DNA of 64,000 nucleotides from Pseudomonas sp. SJZ074 (GCF_007828215.1 NZ_VIUE01000023.1:48593-112592), one strand, 5' to 3'. Positions 1 to 8,875 are shown, numbered from the stretch's first letter. Notes: a model not told the origin generated them from the sequence alone. A program made the numbers and translations.

Positions 1-837
1 GGCTGCGCGATAGCCCGGGTTTTCCACTGCCACGACGTCTCCAGGGTCTACCAGCAACTGTGCACAAAGGCTGATACCCTGCTGCGCGCCACTGGTGATC
101 ACAATTTGCTCAGCCGTGCAGTGCAAGCCACGAGAACTGCGCAAATACGCTGCGATCAAGCTACGCAAACGGGCATCTCCCTGGGAGTCGCCGTAACACA
201 GCTGCTGCAAGTCCGGTTTGCGCCAGAAAGCCGCGTTCAGCTTGGCCCAGACGTCGAAAGGGAACAGATCGAAAGCCGGGACGCCCACCCGAAACGCCCG
301 CGGTGGACCACTGGGAGGCGCTGGCAGATGGTGCTTTTCGACCCGCTCCAACGCACCACTGTGGATAACTTTACTGGATGAAATCACAGGCAAATCCAAC
401 CAATCTGTGGATAACCCAGTGGATAAGCCTGTTGAAAACCCTGTGGACACTTTTGTGGATATGTTTTTCTCTTCGGGTCTATTCGCGACCAAACTCGCTT
501 CCCCGGCGGTCCCCATTCCAATGTGGGAGCGAGCCTGCTCGCGATGAGGCCGGCCCAGCAGGAGAGAAGACAGCTCTGCCACATAGGTGCCGTCCCCCAC
601 CCGCCCTTCAATGAAACCCTCGGCATAGAGCTGATCGTAGGCCCGGACCACGCTGTTGCGGGAAATCGACAGCGCCGCCGCCAGGTCACGGCTGGCCGGT
701 AGCCGCGTGCCGCTGCCCAGACGTCCATCCAGCACCCGCGTGCGCAATGCCTGGTAAAGCTGGCGGCTGAGCCCTTGGCGACGGTCCAGCTCGATTCCGG
801 CGGGGTTGAAGGACAATGGCGGCACGGCGTTGCTCAT
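1..837 (-). CDS. MocR-family (GntR/aminotransferase) regulator, partial
   Basis: Transcriptional regulator with an N-terminal GntR winged-helix domain (about residues 15-80, including LPASRDLAAALSISRNSVVRAYDQL) joined by a long linker to a fold-type I aminotransferase-like domain, which begins near residue 160 and runs off the left edge. The reading frame stays open to base 1, so the C-terminal PLP-lysine region is missing from the window. The linker is odd: it contains a REP-type palindrome read as coding sequence and a Ser-Thr-rich tetrapeptide repeat. MocR proteins usually control a divergent gene, here the PaiB-like flavoprotein. The effector (pyridoxal phosphate or an amine) cannot be read from the sequence. 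The start is the ATG at 835-837. Confidence 0.88.
   Translation of the reverse strand, partial: MSNAVPPLSFNPAGIELDRRQGLSRQLYQALRTRVLDGRLGSGTRLPASRDLAAALSISRNSVVRAYDQLYAEGFIEGRVGDGTYVAELSSLLLGRPHREQARSHIGMGTAGEASLVANRPEEKNISTKVSTGFSTGLSTGLSTDWLDLPVISSSKVIHSGALERVEKHHLPAPPSGPPRAFRVGVPAFDLFPFDVWAKLNAAFWRKPDLQQLCYGDSQGDARLRSLIAAYLRSSRGLHCTAEQIVITSGAQQGISLCAQLLVDPGDVVAVENPGYRAA
406..462. repeat. five 12-bp tandem repeats resembling DnaA boxes, in mocR linker
   Basis: Nine-mers TGTGGATAA (406), AGTGGATAA (418), TGTTGAAAA (430), TGTGGACAC (442) and TGTGGATAT (454) recur every 12 bp exactly. One further perfect TGTGGATAA lies at 360-368. TGTGGATAA is the reverse complement of the DnaA-box consensus TTATCCACA. 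On the minus strand the repeat encodes an in-frame Ser-Thr-x-x tetrapeptide repeat. Whether the array binds DnaA or is only an expanded linker repeat cannot be decided from sequence. Confidence 0.6.
523..547. repeat. REP-type palindrome inside a coding region
   Basis: GTGGGAGCGAGCCTGCTCGC followed by GATGA matches the REP units in the intergenic gaps of this window (7863, 24306). Here it lies inside the mocR-like gene and is translated in the linker between the two domains without breaking the frame. Confidence 0.75.
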
Positions 838-857
838 GACAACTCTCGCAAATGGAC

Positions 858-899
858 CTATTGAATTGGTCTTAAGTGGCTCTTACAACAGACCAATAG
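858..899. promoter_or_regulatory. candidate MocR operator between divergent genes
   Basis: CTATTG-AATT-GGTCT at 858-872 is repeated in inverted form as AGACCAATAG at 890-899. Both lie in the 100-bp gap between the mocR-like gene and the PaiB-like gene. Paired sites of this kind are where MocR regulators commonly bind. Assigning this site to this regulator is inference from position. Confidence 0.45.
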
Positions 900-937
900 C
901 CTGCCTAGGATGCTCGCATTCGCCAAGGAAAATCGTC

Positions 938-1579
938 ATGTACAACCCCAAAGCCTTTGCCGTCGAAGACCTGTCCCAATTACACCGGATGATGCAAGCG
1001 TGTCGCCTGGCCTTGCTGGTCACCCATGGCGAGCATGGCTTGCAAGCCAGCCACCTACCGCTGTTGCTGGACACCCGACAAGGTCCCAACGGCAGCCTGT
1101 ACGGGCACATGGCCCGGGCCAATCCACAATGGCGCGACCTGCAGGCCGGCGCCGAGGCGTTGGTGATTTTTGCCGGGGCCGATGCCTACGTCAGCCCGGC
1201 GTTCTACCCCGGCAAGGCCGAACACGGCAAAGTCGTACCGACGTGGAACTACCAGGCCGTGCACGCCTATGGCCGCGCCGAGGTGTTCAATGATGCCCAT
1301 CGGTTGCGCAACCTGGTGAGTGCCCTCACCGACCGCCACGAAAGCGGCCGGGCCCAGCCGTGGCGCATCGACGAAGCGCCGGCCGAGTACATCGACAGCA
1401 TGCTCAAGGCCATCGTCGGCTTCGCCCTGCCCATCCAGCGCCTTGAAGGCAAACGCAAACTCAGTCAGAACCGCGATCCCGCCGATGCTGCGGGCGTGCG
1501 CCAGGGATTGGCGGCCAGCCACGATGCGCAGGACCGCGCCGTCGCGCGCCTGATGTCCGAATTTTCGACCAAGGAATGA
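938..1579 (+). CDS. PaiB-like FMN-binding protein
   Basis: A 213-residue protein of the PaiB / FMN-binding split-barrel family, often annotated as FMN-binding negative transcriptional regulator. It begins MYNPKAFAVED and carries family features: ASHLPLLLD, an H-x-ARANPQW segment and VVPTWNYQAVHAYG. Length is about that of PaiB. The start is the ATG at 938, preceded by AAGGAAAA. It is divergent from the MocR-like gene and overlaps the following acetyltransferase by ATGA, so the two are probably co-transcribed. A flavin- or polyamine-linked stress role is known for family members; the specific role here is not shown. Confidence 0.85.
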   Translation: MYNPKAFAVEDLSQLHRMMQACRLALLVTHGEHGLQASHLPLLLDTRQGPNGSLYGHMARANPQWRDLQAGAEALVIFAGADAYVSPAFYPGKAEHGKVVPTWNYQAVHAYGRAEVFNDAHRLRNLVSALTDRHESGRAQPWRIDEAPAEYIDSMLKAIVGFALPIQRLEGKRKLSQNRDPADAAGVRQGLAASHDAQDRAVARLMSEFSTKE

Positions 1580-2028
1580 ACATGAACCAGATCGAGATCC
1601 GCCCTGTTACCGCTGACGATCACGCCGCGTGGCTGCCGCTGTGGCAGGCCTACCTGAGGTTCTACAACACCGAACTGCCAGATGCGGTAAGCCAAAGCAC
1701 CTGGCAGCGCTTGCTCGATGAGCGCGAGCCGACCCATGGAGCCCTGGCCTGGCGCGGCGACACGGCCATCGGCCTGGTGCACTTCATTTACCATCGGTCC
1801 AATTGGAGCATCGAGAACTCCTGTTACCTGCAGGACTTGCTGGTCACGGAGCCAAGCCGTGGCACTGGCGTCGGTCGTCAGCTCATCGAGTTCGTCTACG
1901 CCACCGCCAAGGCCGATGGTTGCTGCAAAGTGCATTGGCTGACCCATGAAACCAACGCCACGGCGATCCAGCTCTACGAGCGCATCGCCGAGCGCCCCGG
2001 CTTCATCCAATTTCGCAAAGCCTTGTAA
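1576..2028 (+). CDS. GNAT family N-acetyltransferase
   Basis: A 150-residue single-domain GNAT acetyltransferase, presumed to transfer an acetyl group from acetyl-CoA to a small amine or protein. The acetyl-CoA P-loop region is visible as LLVTEPSRGTGVGRQLIEF (about residues 90-108), followed by the family's HWLTHETNATAIQLYE segment with its Asn and Tyr. The ATG overlaps the stop of the PaiB-like gene, implying translational coupling. PaiA/PaiB pairs likewise combine a GNAT enzyme with a flavoprotein, which suggests the two work together, but the substrate is unknown. Confidence 0.88.
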   Translation: MNMNQIEIRPVTADDHAAWLPLWQAYLRFYNTELPDAVSQSTWQRLLDEREPTHGALAWRGDTAIGLVHFIYHRSNWSIENSCYLQDLLVTEPSRGTGVGRQLIEFVYATAKADGCCKVHWLTHETNATAIQLYERIAERPGFIQFRKAL

Positions 2029-2038
2029 GGAGCGCCCC

Positions 2039-2713
2039 ATGTTGACTTCACTCGCCAATTGGAAAGGTGTTACGCCACCGTCCACCCAATTGATCGAAGG
2101 GCGCTTCATCCGCCTGGAAAAACTCGATCCGGCACAGCATGCCGACGGTCTGTGGCAAGCACTGGAAGGCCCCGATGCCGACCCGAAACTCTGGGACTAC
2201 CTGCCCTACGGCCCCTTTTCCGAGCGCAAGGCATTCGATGCCTGGCTAGAGAATCATGCGGCGAACATAGATCCATATTTCTTCACGGTGATCGATCGCG
2301 CCAATGGCGAGGTGCAGGGCATTCTCAGCCTGATGTCCATCGTGCCGGCCCAAGGTCGTATCGAGATCGGCCATGTGACGTTCGGCGCTTCCATGCAGCG
2401 TTCGCCGAAAAGCACCGAGGCGGTCTATCTGCTGGCCAAAGAGGCCTTCGCCTTGGGTTATCGGCGCCTGGAGTGGAAATGCAACAACGCCAACGCCCGC
2501 TCGAAATATGCTGCCGAACGATTGGGGTTCACGTTTGAAGGCGTTTTCCGCCAGCACATGGTGGTCAAGGGGCAGAACCGCGACACCGCATGGTACTCGA
2601 TGCTGGATTCGGAATGGCCAACCATCGGCGCGGCGTTCGAGCGATGGCTCAGTGAAGAGAATCAAAGCGAGGGCGGCCAGGTGCGTAGCCTGGCGGAGTG
2701 TCGCTCAGCGTGA
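2039..2713 (+). CDS. RimJ/RimL-type GNAT acetyltransferase
   Basis: A 224-residue acetyltransferase of the RimJ/RimL class, the type that acetylates protein N-termini or small amines. Visible features are ITEGRF-like opening strands (LIEGRFIRLEKLDP), the IEIGHVTFGASMQRSPKSTEA acetyl-CoA-binding segment and the C-terminal NNANARSKYAAERLGFTFEGVFRQHMV typical of the family. The start at 2039 follows a strong TAAGGAG ribosome site ten bases after the previous stop. It is the last gene of the paiB-GNAT-GNAT run and ends just before a large hairpin. Confidence 0.9.
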   Translation: MLTSLANWKGVTPPSTQLIEGRFIRLEKLDPAQHADGLWQALEGPDADPKLWDYLPYGPFSERKAFDAWLENHAANIDPYFFTVIDRANGEVQGILSLMSIVPAQGRIEIGHVTFGASMQRSPKSTEAVYLLAKEAFALGYRRLEWKCNNANARSKYAAERLGFTFEGVFRQHMVVKGQNRDTAWYSMLDSEWPTIGAAFERWLSEENQSEGGQVRSLAECRSA

Positions 2714-2718
2714 TGAGC

Positions 2719-2766
2719 GCTGGACGATCACCACCGCACATTCGTTCGCGTTGGTGATCGTCCAGC
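2719..2766. terminator. hairpin between convergent genes
   Basis: GCTGGACGATCACCA at 2719-2733 is perfectly inverted at 2752-2766, giving a 15-bp stem with an 18-base loop. There is no strong T-run. It lies between the stop of the RimL-like gene and the stop of the large minus-strand gene, so it could end or stabilise transcripts from both sides. Confidence 0.55.
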
Positions 2767-2774
2767 ACGGCCTG

Positions 2775-5700
2775 TCAGGACTCGGGCGGTTTCCTCGTGG
2801 CTAGAAATGGCTTGATCACCTCGGGCGTCACTCCTATTCGGGCATACTGCCAGGCCCATTGCGGTATGACTCCATGGGCACTCACATAACTGGCGAAATT
2901 CAGTCGGTTGTGCCCCACGAGCCCCGCTGAAAAATCGAAATTATAGAGGAGGTACTGCGCTTGCCTGGCGCTCATGTTGTAAGCATCCAGGATCAGCCGA
3001 TGCGCCCGGGCCTCGTCCTGGGTCAGGCTGTCGATCAAGGCGCTCGCGAAGGTTAACTCGCTGTCGAGCGAACCGGGTCGGCTTAGCACAAAACGGATGT
3101 TGTCGTTGCTGAATTGTGGCCCCATCAGATCCAGCCAAATGCTCCGGGCGCTTGCGCGCGTGATCCCACGCATGGCGAGAATGGACGACCACAGGTCCGG
3201 CCTGTTGAACAGGACAGCGATCCGGCTATTGGAAAACGGCTGGCCCGGCGTACTGAACAACCTGGCGACAGCCGACAAGTCGCTGTCCCTCACGTATCGG
3301 GCCTCCAGCATATAGCCGGAGAACTCCAGCAGGGCCTTGCGATGCGTGAACAGGTTTTGCAGATTCCAATCGTCGAACGGCTGCATCCAACGAATATCAA
3401 CGCTACCGTACAGCTCCAACTCGTCATAACGGCCCGTGAGATATTGGGCAATGAGTTCAAGCCGCGCATCGGATAAGCCAGGGGTGCGTATCCATTGCGC
3501 AAGCAGGTTCAAGGGGAACAGCCCGCCCAGGTTGGAAGCGATCAAGGGGGACTTGAGCAGGATGGTCGCCCGCCTCGACAAGATAGGGAATCGTTGGAGG
3601 GCGACAGTCAGCAGGTCGACCAAGTCCTCGGCCCGATCGTATTGGATGAATTGGGCCAACAGATCTTCATCGTCGAACATGCTGCGGCCGGTTTCCTCCT
3701 TGAACCTTGTCCCGACCTTCTTCAAGTCCCCACTGTCCACCAGATAGGCACCGTTGAGCGTGTTTTCGAGTTGGTCTTCAGTGAGGTGGCCATGCACGGC
3801 CTGGTCGTAGCGGACGTACGCCATGCTGTTCTTGGGGTGGTGATCGGTCAGGTCCCGGGCCCTGACCCCGTATTCGAGCATGATATGGAGCACGTCCTGG
3901 GAGAACATGAGGAACTCATTGTTGAGCAGTTCGGCCAATTCCGCAGGCTCGACAGGCGCCAGCAGCGTGTCCTGGAAAAAGCTGCGTAGGGACTGATCGT
4001 TCTGGGTGTAGTAGGGAATGCTGCTCAGCACCGGTCGCCCCGGAGCCCGGGGAGACACGAAGCTGCCGATGTGGCGCAACATTTCCGGTGGCAAGGCGGC
4101 GTCCGATGCCTGGTTCAATACCCGGCGCGCCATGTCGTCTGCATGCAGGTGCAAGAGCCTCAACAGCGGCTGAAACAGGTTATGCGGGTTACGCACCCCG
4201 TAGACAATCTGACTCAGGTCGAATACCGCCCCTTCGCCCAACAGGTTCTCCAAGGAACGGGCATTATCAACGAGCGCCTGCTGCAACCCGGTGGGCTGCG
4301 TCACCAGGTAATTGTTGAGTTCCGGGTGCTGATCGATGTAGGCGGCGGCTTCATTGCGCAGTCCCTGCATCGAAAACCTCGGCTGCGCCTGCCCATCGTT
4401 CAAGCCCCGCGCGAGGGCGTTGAAGAAGCAATCGCCGTCGGCCGCGAACGTGACGTCCGTATCGTCAGCCAGCCTCAAGGTATAATGGTTTTCCCCCGTG
4501 CGTATCAGCACCACGTCCGTGCTTGACCTGAGCGGATGCGTGCCCGATGGGTAGCTGCTTTCGTACTGCCCTGGGGTGAAACGCACGGTCCAATCCCGGT
4601 GCCCATGGCGTCGATCGATGATCAGCAGGCTGCGATTTCGCGGCCAACTCGCAATACGGGTGATGAACGAAGGCACCAGTTCCATGATCTGGACGTCCCA
4701 TACCCCTGGCGTACGGATCAGGTCGGAAACGGCGCGAAGCGATGGCGCCGATTGCTTGGGATCTGAAGGGCCCGGCTGGGGAGAGCCTTGCGACGGCCGC
4801 TTGCCTCCTCCGCCCAGGCCATACCCTACGGCGCGCCACTCGCCATCGGGCCCACGCGCCACTGTGCTCCTCATCACCCCACTGGAGCGGATGCTCAACC
4901 CTGTGACCGGGTTGACGATGGTGGCTTCGGTGGCCTTCAGCGACGTATGGTCGTGCACCCGGAACACCGTCCCATCGGGTTGCCGTACATACACCTGGCG
5001 CGTGACGCGGCCCGTGGCGCCATCGGTGATGGCGGGGCGATAAAAGCCCCGGGCATCCGCTGACAGACCACGGAGCAATGCGGTATCCGTCACGGCATAA
5101 CGGCGATACAGCGCGTCCTCCAAGGGCAATCCGAGCAGCGCTTCAGTCGAGTTCTGCCGAGCCGCTGCCGGCAGGAAAGTCCCCTGGCCTCGCACCTTGA
5201 ATGGCACGCCGCCTAAGCCTGGCGACCGTCGGGTGTTCGCCACCGCGTGCACGAACATCAGCGTGTCCAGGTGCGTGGGCACGGCACCGGTCTTGAGCAC
5301 CAGCAAGCCCGTTTTGACCGCACGCGTCAGCATCTGGAAACCGGGGATGAGCAGCAGGCCTGCCAGGTCCATGACCAGCTCCACCACCATCATCGCCAGT
5401 CTCATGGCGGTCTGGTGACTGATATCCCGGTTGCTGTTGGAACGGTGATCGGCATGGGCGCTGTGGAAATTGACGTGGGCCCGGTGAAAGTTCTCGAGAA
5501 AATTGCCAGTGATCAAAAAGCCCCGGACCATGGGACGACCACGATGCTGCCCCAATGCGCGCTTGATCTCCTCCGAGTCTAGGGTGGACATCCGCGAACG
5601 GAAATATTTGCGCCATTCTTCTTGTTGCAGCAATCCCGTGACGCCATCGCTCAGGTCTGAAAACTCATGGAAATCATCGCCATGAGGACTGTCCGGAAAA

Positions 5701-7727
5701 TAGACACCCACCGTTCCCTTGAGTTGTGGTCCCGGCTGGTCTGAAAGAATCAACACACCGTCGATACTGATGGCGTTGCCCATCGTGCCGTGCTGCAAAC
5801 CGACGGTGCCGCCCAGGAGAAGACCATGGACGCACACGTTTCGCCCGCCGACCAATGGGCGCTGGATGGCAGTGTGCGAGTGCAGTACCGCCTCCAGCCA
5901 AGCCGTGACCCGTTTCTGCGACCTGGGTGGACGCGAGTCGGGGTTGGTCACGGTGGCCTTGAATACTTCGTCGCCCCTGATCTCAGCCACATAGCCTTTG
6001 AACTCCAGGCTGGCCAGGTACGCCGCCTGCCAGGCCGCCTTGTATTGCGGTGCGTTCATCTGTTCACGAAGCAGGATTTCATAGTTGCCACCGGCATCGA
6101 TGCTCGACGCCATCCTGGCCAGTTCGCTGCCTGTCACCGTGATCAGGAAACCGCTTGCCGGGTGCCGGACACGTTGTCCATGCCGATCGACCAGATCAAC
6201 GGCCAGCACTTCTCTCATCGCGTTCGGGTACTGCGGCGCACGCAGATTATCGAGCATCAACTGCGTCAAGCTGCTGGTCCTGGACTGCCTCGGGTTGGCC
6301 CGATCGCCGAAGAACAGCCTGACCATGGTCCGGTCCGGATCCGGCTCTATGCGCGGGTGAATGGTTTGCTGAAGGTATTGCCGGATCTTCTGGCGGGTGA
6401 ACTGCACCAGCGTCGGAACACCGCTTCCCAACGCATAGACGGCCTGCAATACCCGATCTTCGAGATGGCGATAGCGAGCCTGTTCGGCAAGCGTCGCGGC
6501 TTTATAGAAAGCCGGACGACGATTGTCCACCAGGGTTTTCTGGCGGGCCGCCAATGGCCCGGCCACCGACAACAAGGGCAAGCCAAGGGCATCTTCGGTT
6601 TGCCGAGCAAAGTCACCCACCGCCACCGTTGCGTTTCCTGGCGCATCCAAGACCTTGTCCAACGCCGCACTTTGCATCTGCAACAGGTCCGCCGCCGCCA
6701 CTTCAAAAACATGCCCGGACAGTTCGACGGAAATGTCCTGGATCCTGCATGCCTGGCCCTCAAAGGTGGGACGAACGTGTTTGACCAGGTCTTTGAAAGT
6801 GTTGAAGCGCTGAAGTCCATGCTCCAGGGAATAGAGGAACAGCGATGGCCGATCGGTAAATTTGATCACCATCGCGGCAGGCCATTTCTGCGGCTGCGCG
6901 GCGCCGCTATCGAGCCTGACCGCATAGACATGGGGAACCGGCGCTCGCAACAGGCGGCTTCTGTCCGCCTGGGAAGGACGGGTGGTGATGATGTCCAACA
7001 GACGGTCTTCATCGCCTAGCTGGATTCGCTCGTCCTGACTGAGTCGAGCGACAGGATCCCGATCGGCTTTGTAGAGGTCGAAAAGATGCAGGAAGCGCCG
7101 GGACAATAACTGCGCCAGGACGGCTTCGGTCGTGGTCGCCGCCGCCACGCCTGGCAACGCGTCCCAGTCCTTGCGTTGGTGAAAGAACGCCAATTCGTCA
7201 CGGAACTGACGCTTCACCCGTTCATTCGTGGCTGGATGGATCACATAAAACACGGATTCCATGGCCCGCAACGTATGCTCGTCCAGCGGGCCGGCAAAGA
7301 CGCTGTCGGCCTCATCCAGGGAATCCGGACGGGTGAAGAATCCGACGCTACCCTTCGGGAAGTCGGGCGCCGTGTCGCTGAGCAAACAGTTGCGCATGAC
7401 GTGGGTAAAGCTGTCCGAGACGGTCAGGATCCGCCCACCGTCCGGGCCCGTGGTGAAGCGGCTCACATAGCATTGATCCGGTTCGATGTCCGGAAGCAGC
7501 GATGCACGAAATTTCTTGGCGGGAATCCTGGCCTTGAGCAGGCCTACCAGCAGCGCGCCCATCACCCTGTCAAAGGTGGGAACGGCTGCGAACAGATGGG
7601 TGAGCTGTACCTGGTGGGTATCCAGCAAGTCCAGTTGCCTGAGCTGTTCCTTCGCCTGGGCTTCGATCGTTTCTGATTGAGGTATAGGTGATGCAACACC
7701 CGGTTCATCCTTGGGGGAAATCGACAT
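2775..7727 (-). CDS. giant putative toxin/effector with OTU-protease-like site
   Basis: A 1650-residue protein of the type annotated in pseudomonads as dermonecrotic-toxin-domain proteins (DUF6543-like; my recognition, not computed). No N-terminal Sec signal is seen. A hydrophobic stretch lies near residues 770-810 (RLAMMVVELVMDLAGLLLIP), which could insert in a membrane. At about residues 1095-1160 the segment AADGDCFFNALARGLNDGQ, followed by FSMQGLRNEAAAYIDQHPEL, matches the start of OTU cysteine proteases: an Asp-Gly-Asp-Cys site with Cys1100 as candidate nucleophile, then the helix LRxEAxxYI. The partner catalytic His is not obvious. It stands alone, with no secretion or immunity gene next to it. 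Likely a host- or competitor-directed effector; the target is unknown. Confidence 0.7.
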   Translation of the reverse strand: MSISPKDEPGVASPIPQSETIEAQAKEQLRQLDLLDTHQVQLTHLFAAVPTFDRVMGALLVGLLKARIPAKKFRASLLPDIEPDQCYVSRFTTGPDGGRILTVSDSFTHVMRNCLLSDTAPDFPKGSVGFFTRPDSLDEADSVFAGPLDEHTLRAMESVFYVIHPATNERVKRQFRDELAFFHQRKDWDALPGVAAATTTEAVLAQLLSRRFLHLFDLYKADRDPVARLSQDERIQLGDEDRLLDIITTRPSQADRSRLLRAPVPHVYAVRLDSGAAQPQKWPAAMVIKFTDRPSLFLYSLEHGLQRFNTFKDLVKHVRPTFEGQACRIQDISVELSGHVFEVAAADLLQMQSAALDKVLDAPGNATVAVGDFARQTEDALGLPLLSVAGPLAARQKTLVDNRRPAFYKAATLAEQARYRHLEDRVLQAVYALGSGVPTLVQFTRQKIRQYLQQTIHPRIEPDPDRTMVRLFFGDRANPRQSRTSSLTQLMLDNLRAPQYPNAMREVLAVDLVDRHGQRVRHPASGFLITVTGSELARMASSIDAGGNYEILLREQMNAPQYKAAWQAAYLASLEFKGYVAEIRGDEVFKATVTNPDSRPPRSQKRVTAWLEAVLHSHTAIQRPLVGGRNVCVHGLLLGGTVGLQHGTMGNAISIDGVLILSDQPGPQLKGTVGVYFPDSPHGDDFHEFSDLSDGVTGLLQQEEWRKYFRSRMSTLDSEEIKRALGQHRGRPMVRGFLITGNFLENFHRAHVNFHSAHADHRSNSNRDISHQTAMRLAMMVVELVMDLAGLLLIPGFQMLTRAVKTGLLVLKTGAVPTHLDTLMFVHAVANTRRSPGLGGVPFKVRGQGTFLPAAARQNSTEALLGLPLEDALYRRYAVTDTALLRGLSADARGFYRPAITDGATGRVTRQVYVRQPDGTVFRVHDHTSLKATEATIVNPVTGLSIRSSGVMRSTVARGPDGEWRAVGYGLGGGGKRPSQGSPQPGPSDPKQSAPSLRAVSDLIRTPGVWDVQIMELVPSFITRIASWPRNRSLLIIDRRHGHRDWTVRFTPGQYESSYPSGTHPLRSSTDVVLIRTGENHYTLRLADDTDVTFAADGDCFFNALARGLNDGQAQPRFSMQGLRNEAAAYIDQHPELNNYLVTQPTGLQQALVDNARSLENLLGEGAVFDLSQIVYGVRNPHNLFQPLLRLLHLHADDMARRVLNQASDAALPPEMLRHIGSFVSPRAPGRPVLSSIPYYTQNDQSLRSFFQDTLLAPVEPAELAELLNNEFLMFSQDVLHIMLEYGVRARDLTDHHPKNSMAYVRYDQAVHGHLTEDQLENTLNGAYLVDSGDLKKVGTRFKEETGRSMFDDEDLLAQFIQYDRAEDLVDLLTVALQRFPILSRRATILLKSPLIASNLGGLFPLNLLAQWIRTPGLSDARLELIAQYLTGRYDELELYGSVDIRWMQPFDDWNLQNLFTHRKALLEFSGYMLEARYVRDSDLSAVARLFSTPGQPFSNSRIAVLFNRPDLWSSILAMRGITRASARSIWLDLMGPQFSNDNIRFVLSRPGSLDSELTFASALIDSLTQDEARAHRLILDAYNMSARQAQYLLYNFDFSAGLVGHNRLNFASYVSAHGVIPQWAWQYARIGVTPEVIKPFLATRKPPES

Positions 7728-7862
7728 CTCAATGGTCCGGTTCTGATTGAAGAGTCCGGACCCTATCGCGCTGTTCGCCTTGAGATGACGTACATATGTA
7801 TAGCGGGCTGTGGAACTGGGAGGGAAACGTAAGCTGATATTTATGGATAGCTGAAATCCGCT

Positions 7863-7929
7863 ATCACGAGCAGGCTCGCTCCCATAGGGGAGTGCATTCC
7901 AAATGTGGGAGCGAGCCTGCTCGCGATGA
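7863..7929. repeat. inverted REP pair (REPIN)
   Basis: ATCACGAGCAGGCTCGCTCCCA at 7863 onward and TGGGAGCGAGCCTGCTCGCGAT up to about 7927 face each other, forming a large cruciform-capable repeat in the gap upstream of the toxin gene and downstream of the methyltransferase gene. It may also terminate the minus-strand methyltransferase transcript. Confidence 0.8.
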
Positions 7930-7960
7930 CAATCGATCAGCCGACGGATTCGTTACCGGC

Positions 7961-8875
7961 TCACGCCAACTTCTGCGCCAGCACCGCAATGTGCTCCGGC
8001 CCAATCCCGCAGCAACCGCCCAGGTGACTGGCCCCACGTGTCTGCCAGTCCGCCGCCCATTGAAGGTAGCCCGGTGGATCGAGGTCTTCACGCAGCGGGT
8101 CCAGCCCGTCGTTGGCGGTCGCCTCTTTGGGTTGCGGCGGGAAGGCATTGGCGTAGGCGCCGATGTAGATCTTCACCCCCAGACGCTCGAAGGTTTGCCG
8201 TGCAGCATCGATCGCAGCACCGATCACTTCCGGCTGGCTGCAGTTGAACAGCAGCGCCTCGACACCCAGTTCGGCGGCAACGGCCGCGGCGTCCGCCACC
8301 GGCTCACCGGAACGCAGGCGCGGCACTTCGTCGGTGTCTTCGTCCTTGAGGGTGAACGACAGCCAGAACGGCTTGCCATCCTGGGGCAATCCGGCGTGAA
8401 TCGCCTTCGCTTCTACCGTCGAACTTTGAGTCTCGGCCAGCCACAGGTCGACATGGGGCGCCAAGCCGGTTACCAGGGGCGCCAACAGCTCACTGGCACG
8501 GGAAGCATCGAACAGATCAGGCCGATAGGAGCCGAACAGCGGCGGCAACGAGCCGGCAACCCGCACGGCTTTGCCGGACGCCTGCACCGCCCGCCGCGCC
8601 AGTTCGCCGGCCAGCGCTGCCAGTGCCTGGCCTTCGGCGGCGAAGCGCGCTTCGCCAATGTGAAACGGCACGACTGCATAGCTGTTACTGGTAATGACAT
8701 TGGCGCCGCTGGCAATGTAGGCCGCGTGCACGGCCTCTACGGCTTGAGGGGCTTCGCTCAGGGCCAACGCCGACCATTCGGGTTGCCTGAACGGTGCGCC
8801 CCGGCGTTGCAGTTCGCGGCCCATGCCGCCGTCGAGAATGACTGTCGTTGCTGAGCCCATATACGATTCACTCAT
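7961..8875 (-). CDS. mmuM: homocysteine S-methyltransferase
   Basis: Transfers a methyl group from S-methylmethionine or S-adenosylmethionine to homocysteine to give methionine (MmuM type, cobalamin-independent). Visible features are the N-terminal ILDGGMGRELQRRG, SNSYAV, an early zinc Cys in ALLFNCSQPE (family NC motif) and the paired zinc cysteines in HLGGCCGIGPEHI near the C-terminus. Length is about 304 residues, normal for the family. Start choice is uncertain: GTG at 8896, ATG at 8875 and ATG at 8860 are all in frame and none has a good ribosome site. It is divergent from an amino-acid ABC transporter, which may import its methyl donor. Confidence 0.9.
   Translation of the reverse strand: MSESYMGSATTVILDGGMGRELQRRGAPFRQPEWSALALSEAPQAVEAVHAAYIASGANVITSNSYAVVPFHIGEARFAAEGQALAALAGELARRAVQASGKAVRVAGSLPPLFGSYRPDLFDASRASELLAPLVTGLAPHVDLWLAETQSSTVEAKAIHAGLPQDGKPFWLSFTLKDEDTDEVPRLRSGEPVADAAAVAAELGVEALLFNCSQPEVIGAAIDAARQTFERLGVKIYIGAYANAFPPQPKEATANDGLDPLREDLDPPGYLQWAADWQTRGASHLGGCCGIGPEHIAVLAQKLA

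Noticed and set aside
360..462. Chromosomal replication origin
   Set aside because: DnaA-like boxes lie inside a coding region and no dnaA, dnaN, rpmH, parAB or AT-rich unwinding region is nearby.
5790..7019. 409-codon plus-strand frame opposite the large toxin-like gene
   Set aside because: Antisense shadow; no domain or translation signal.
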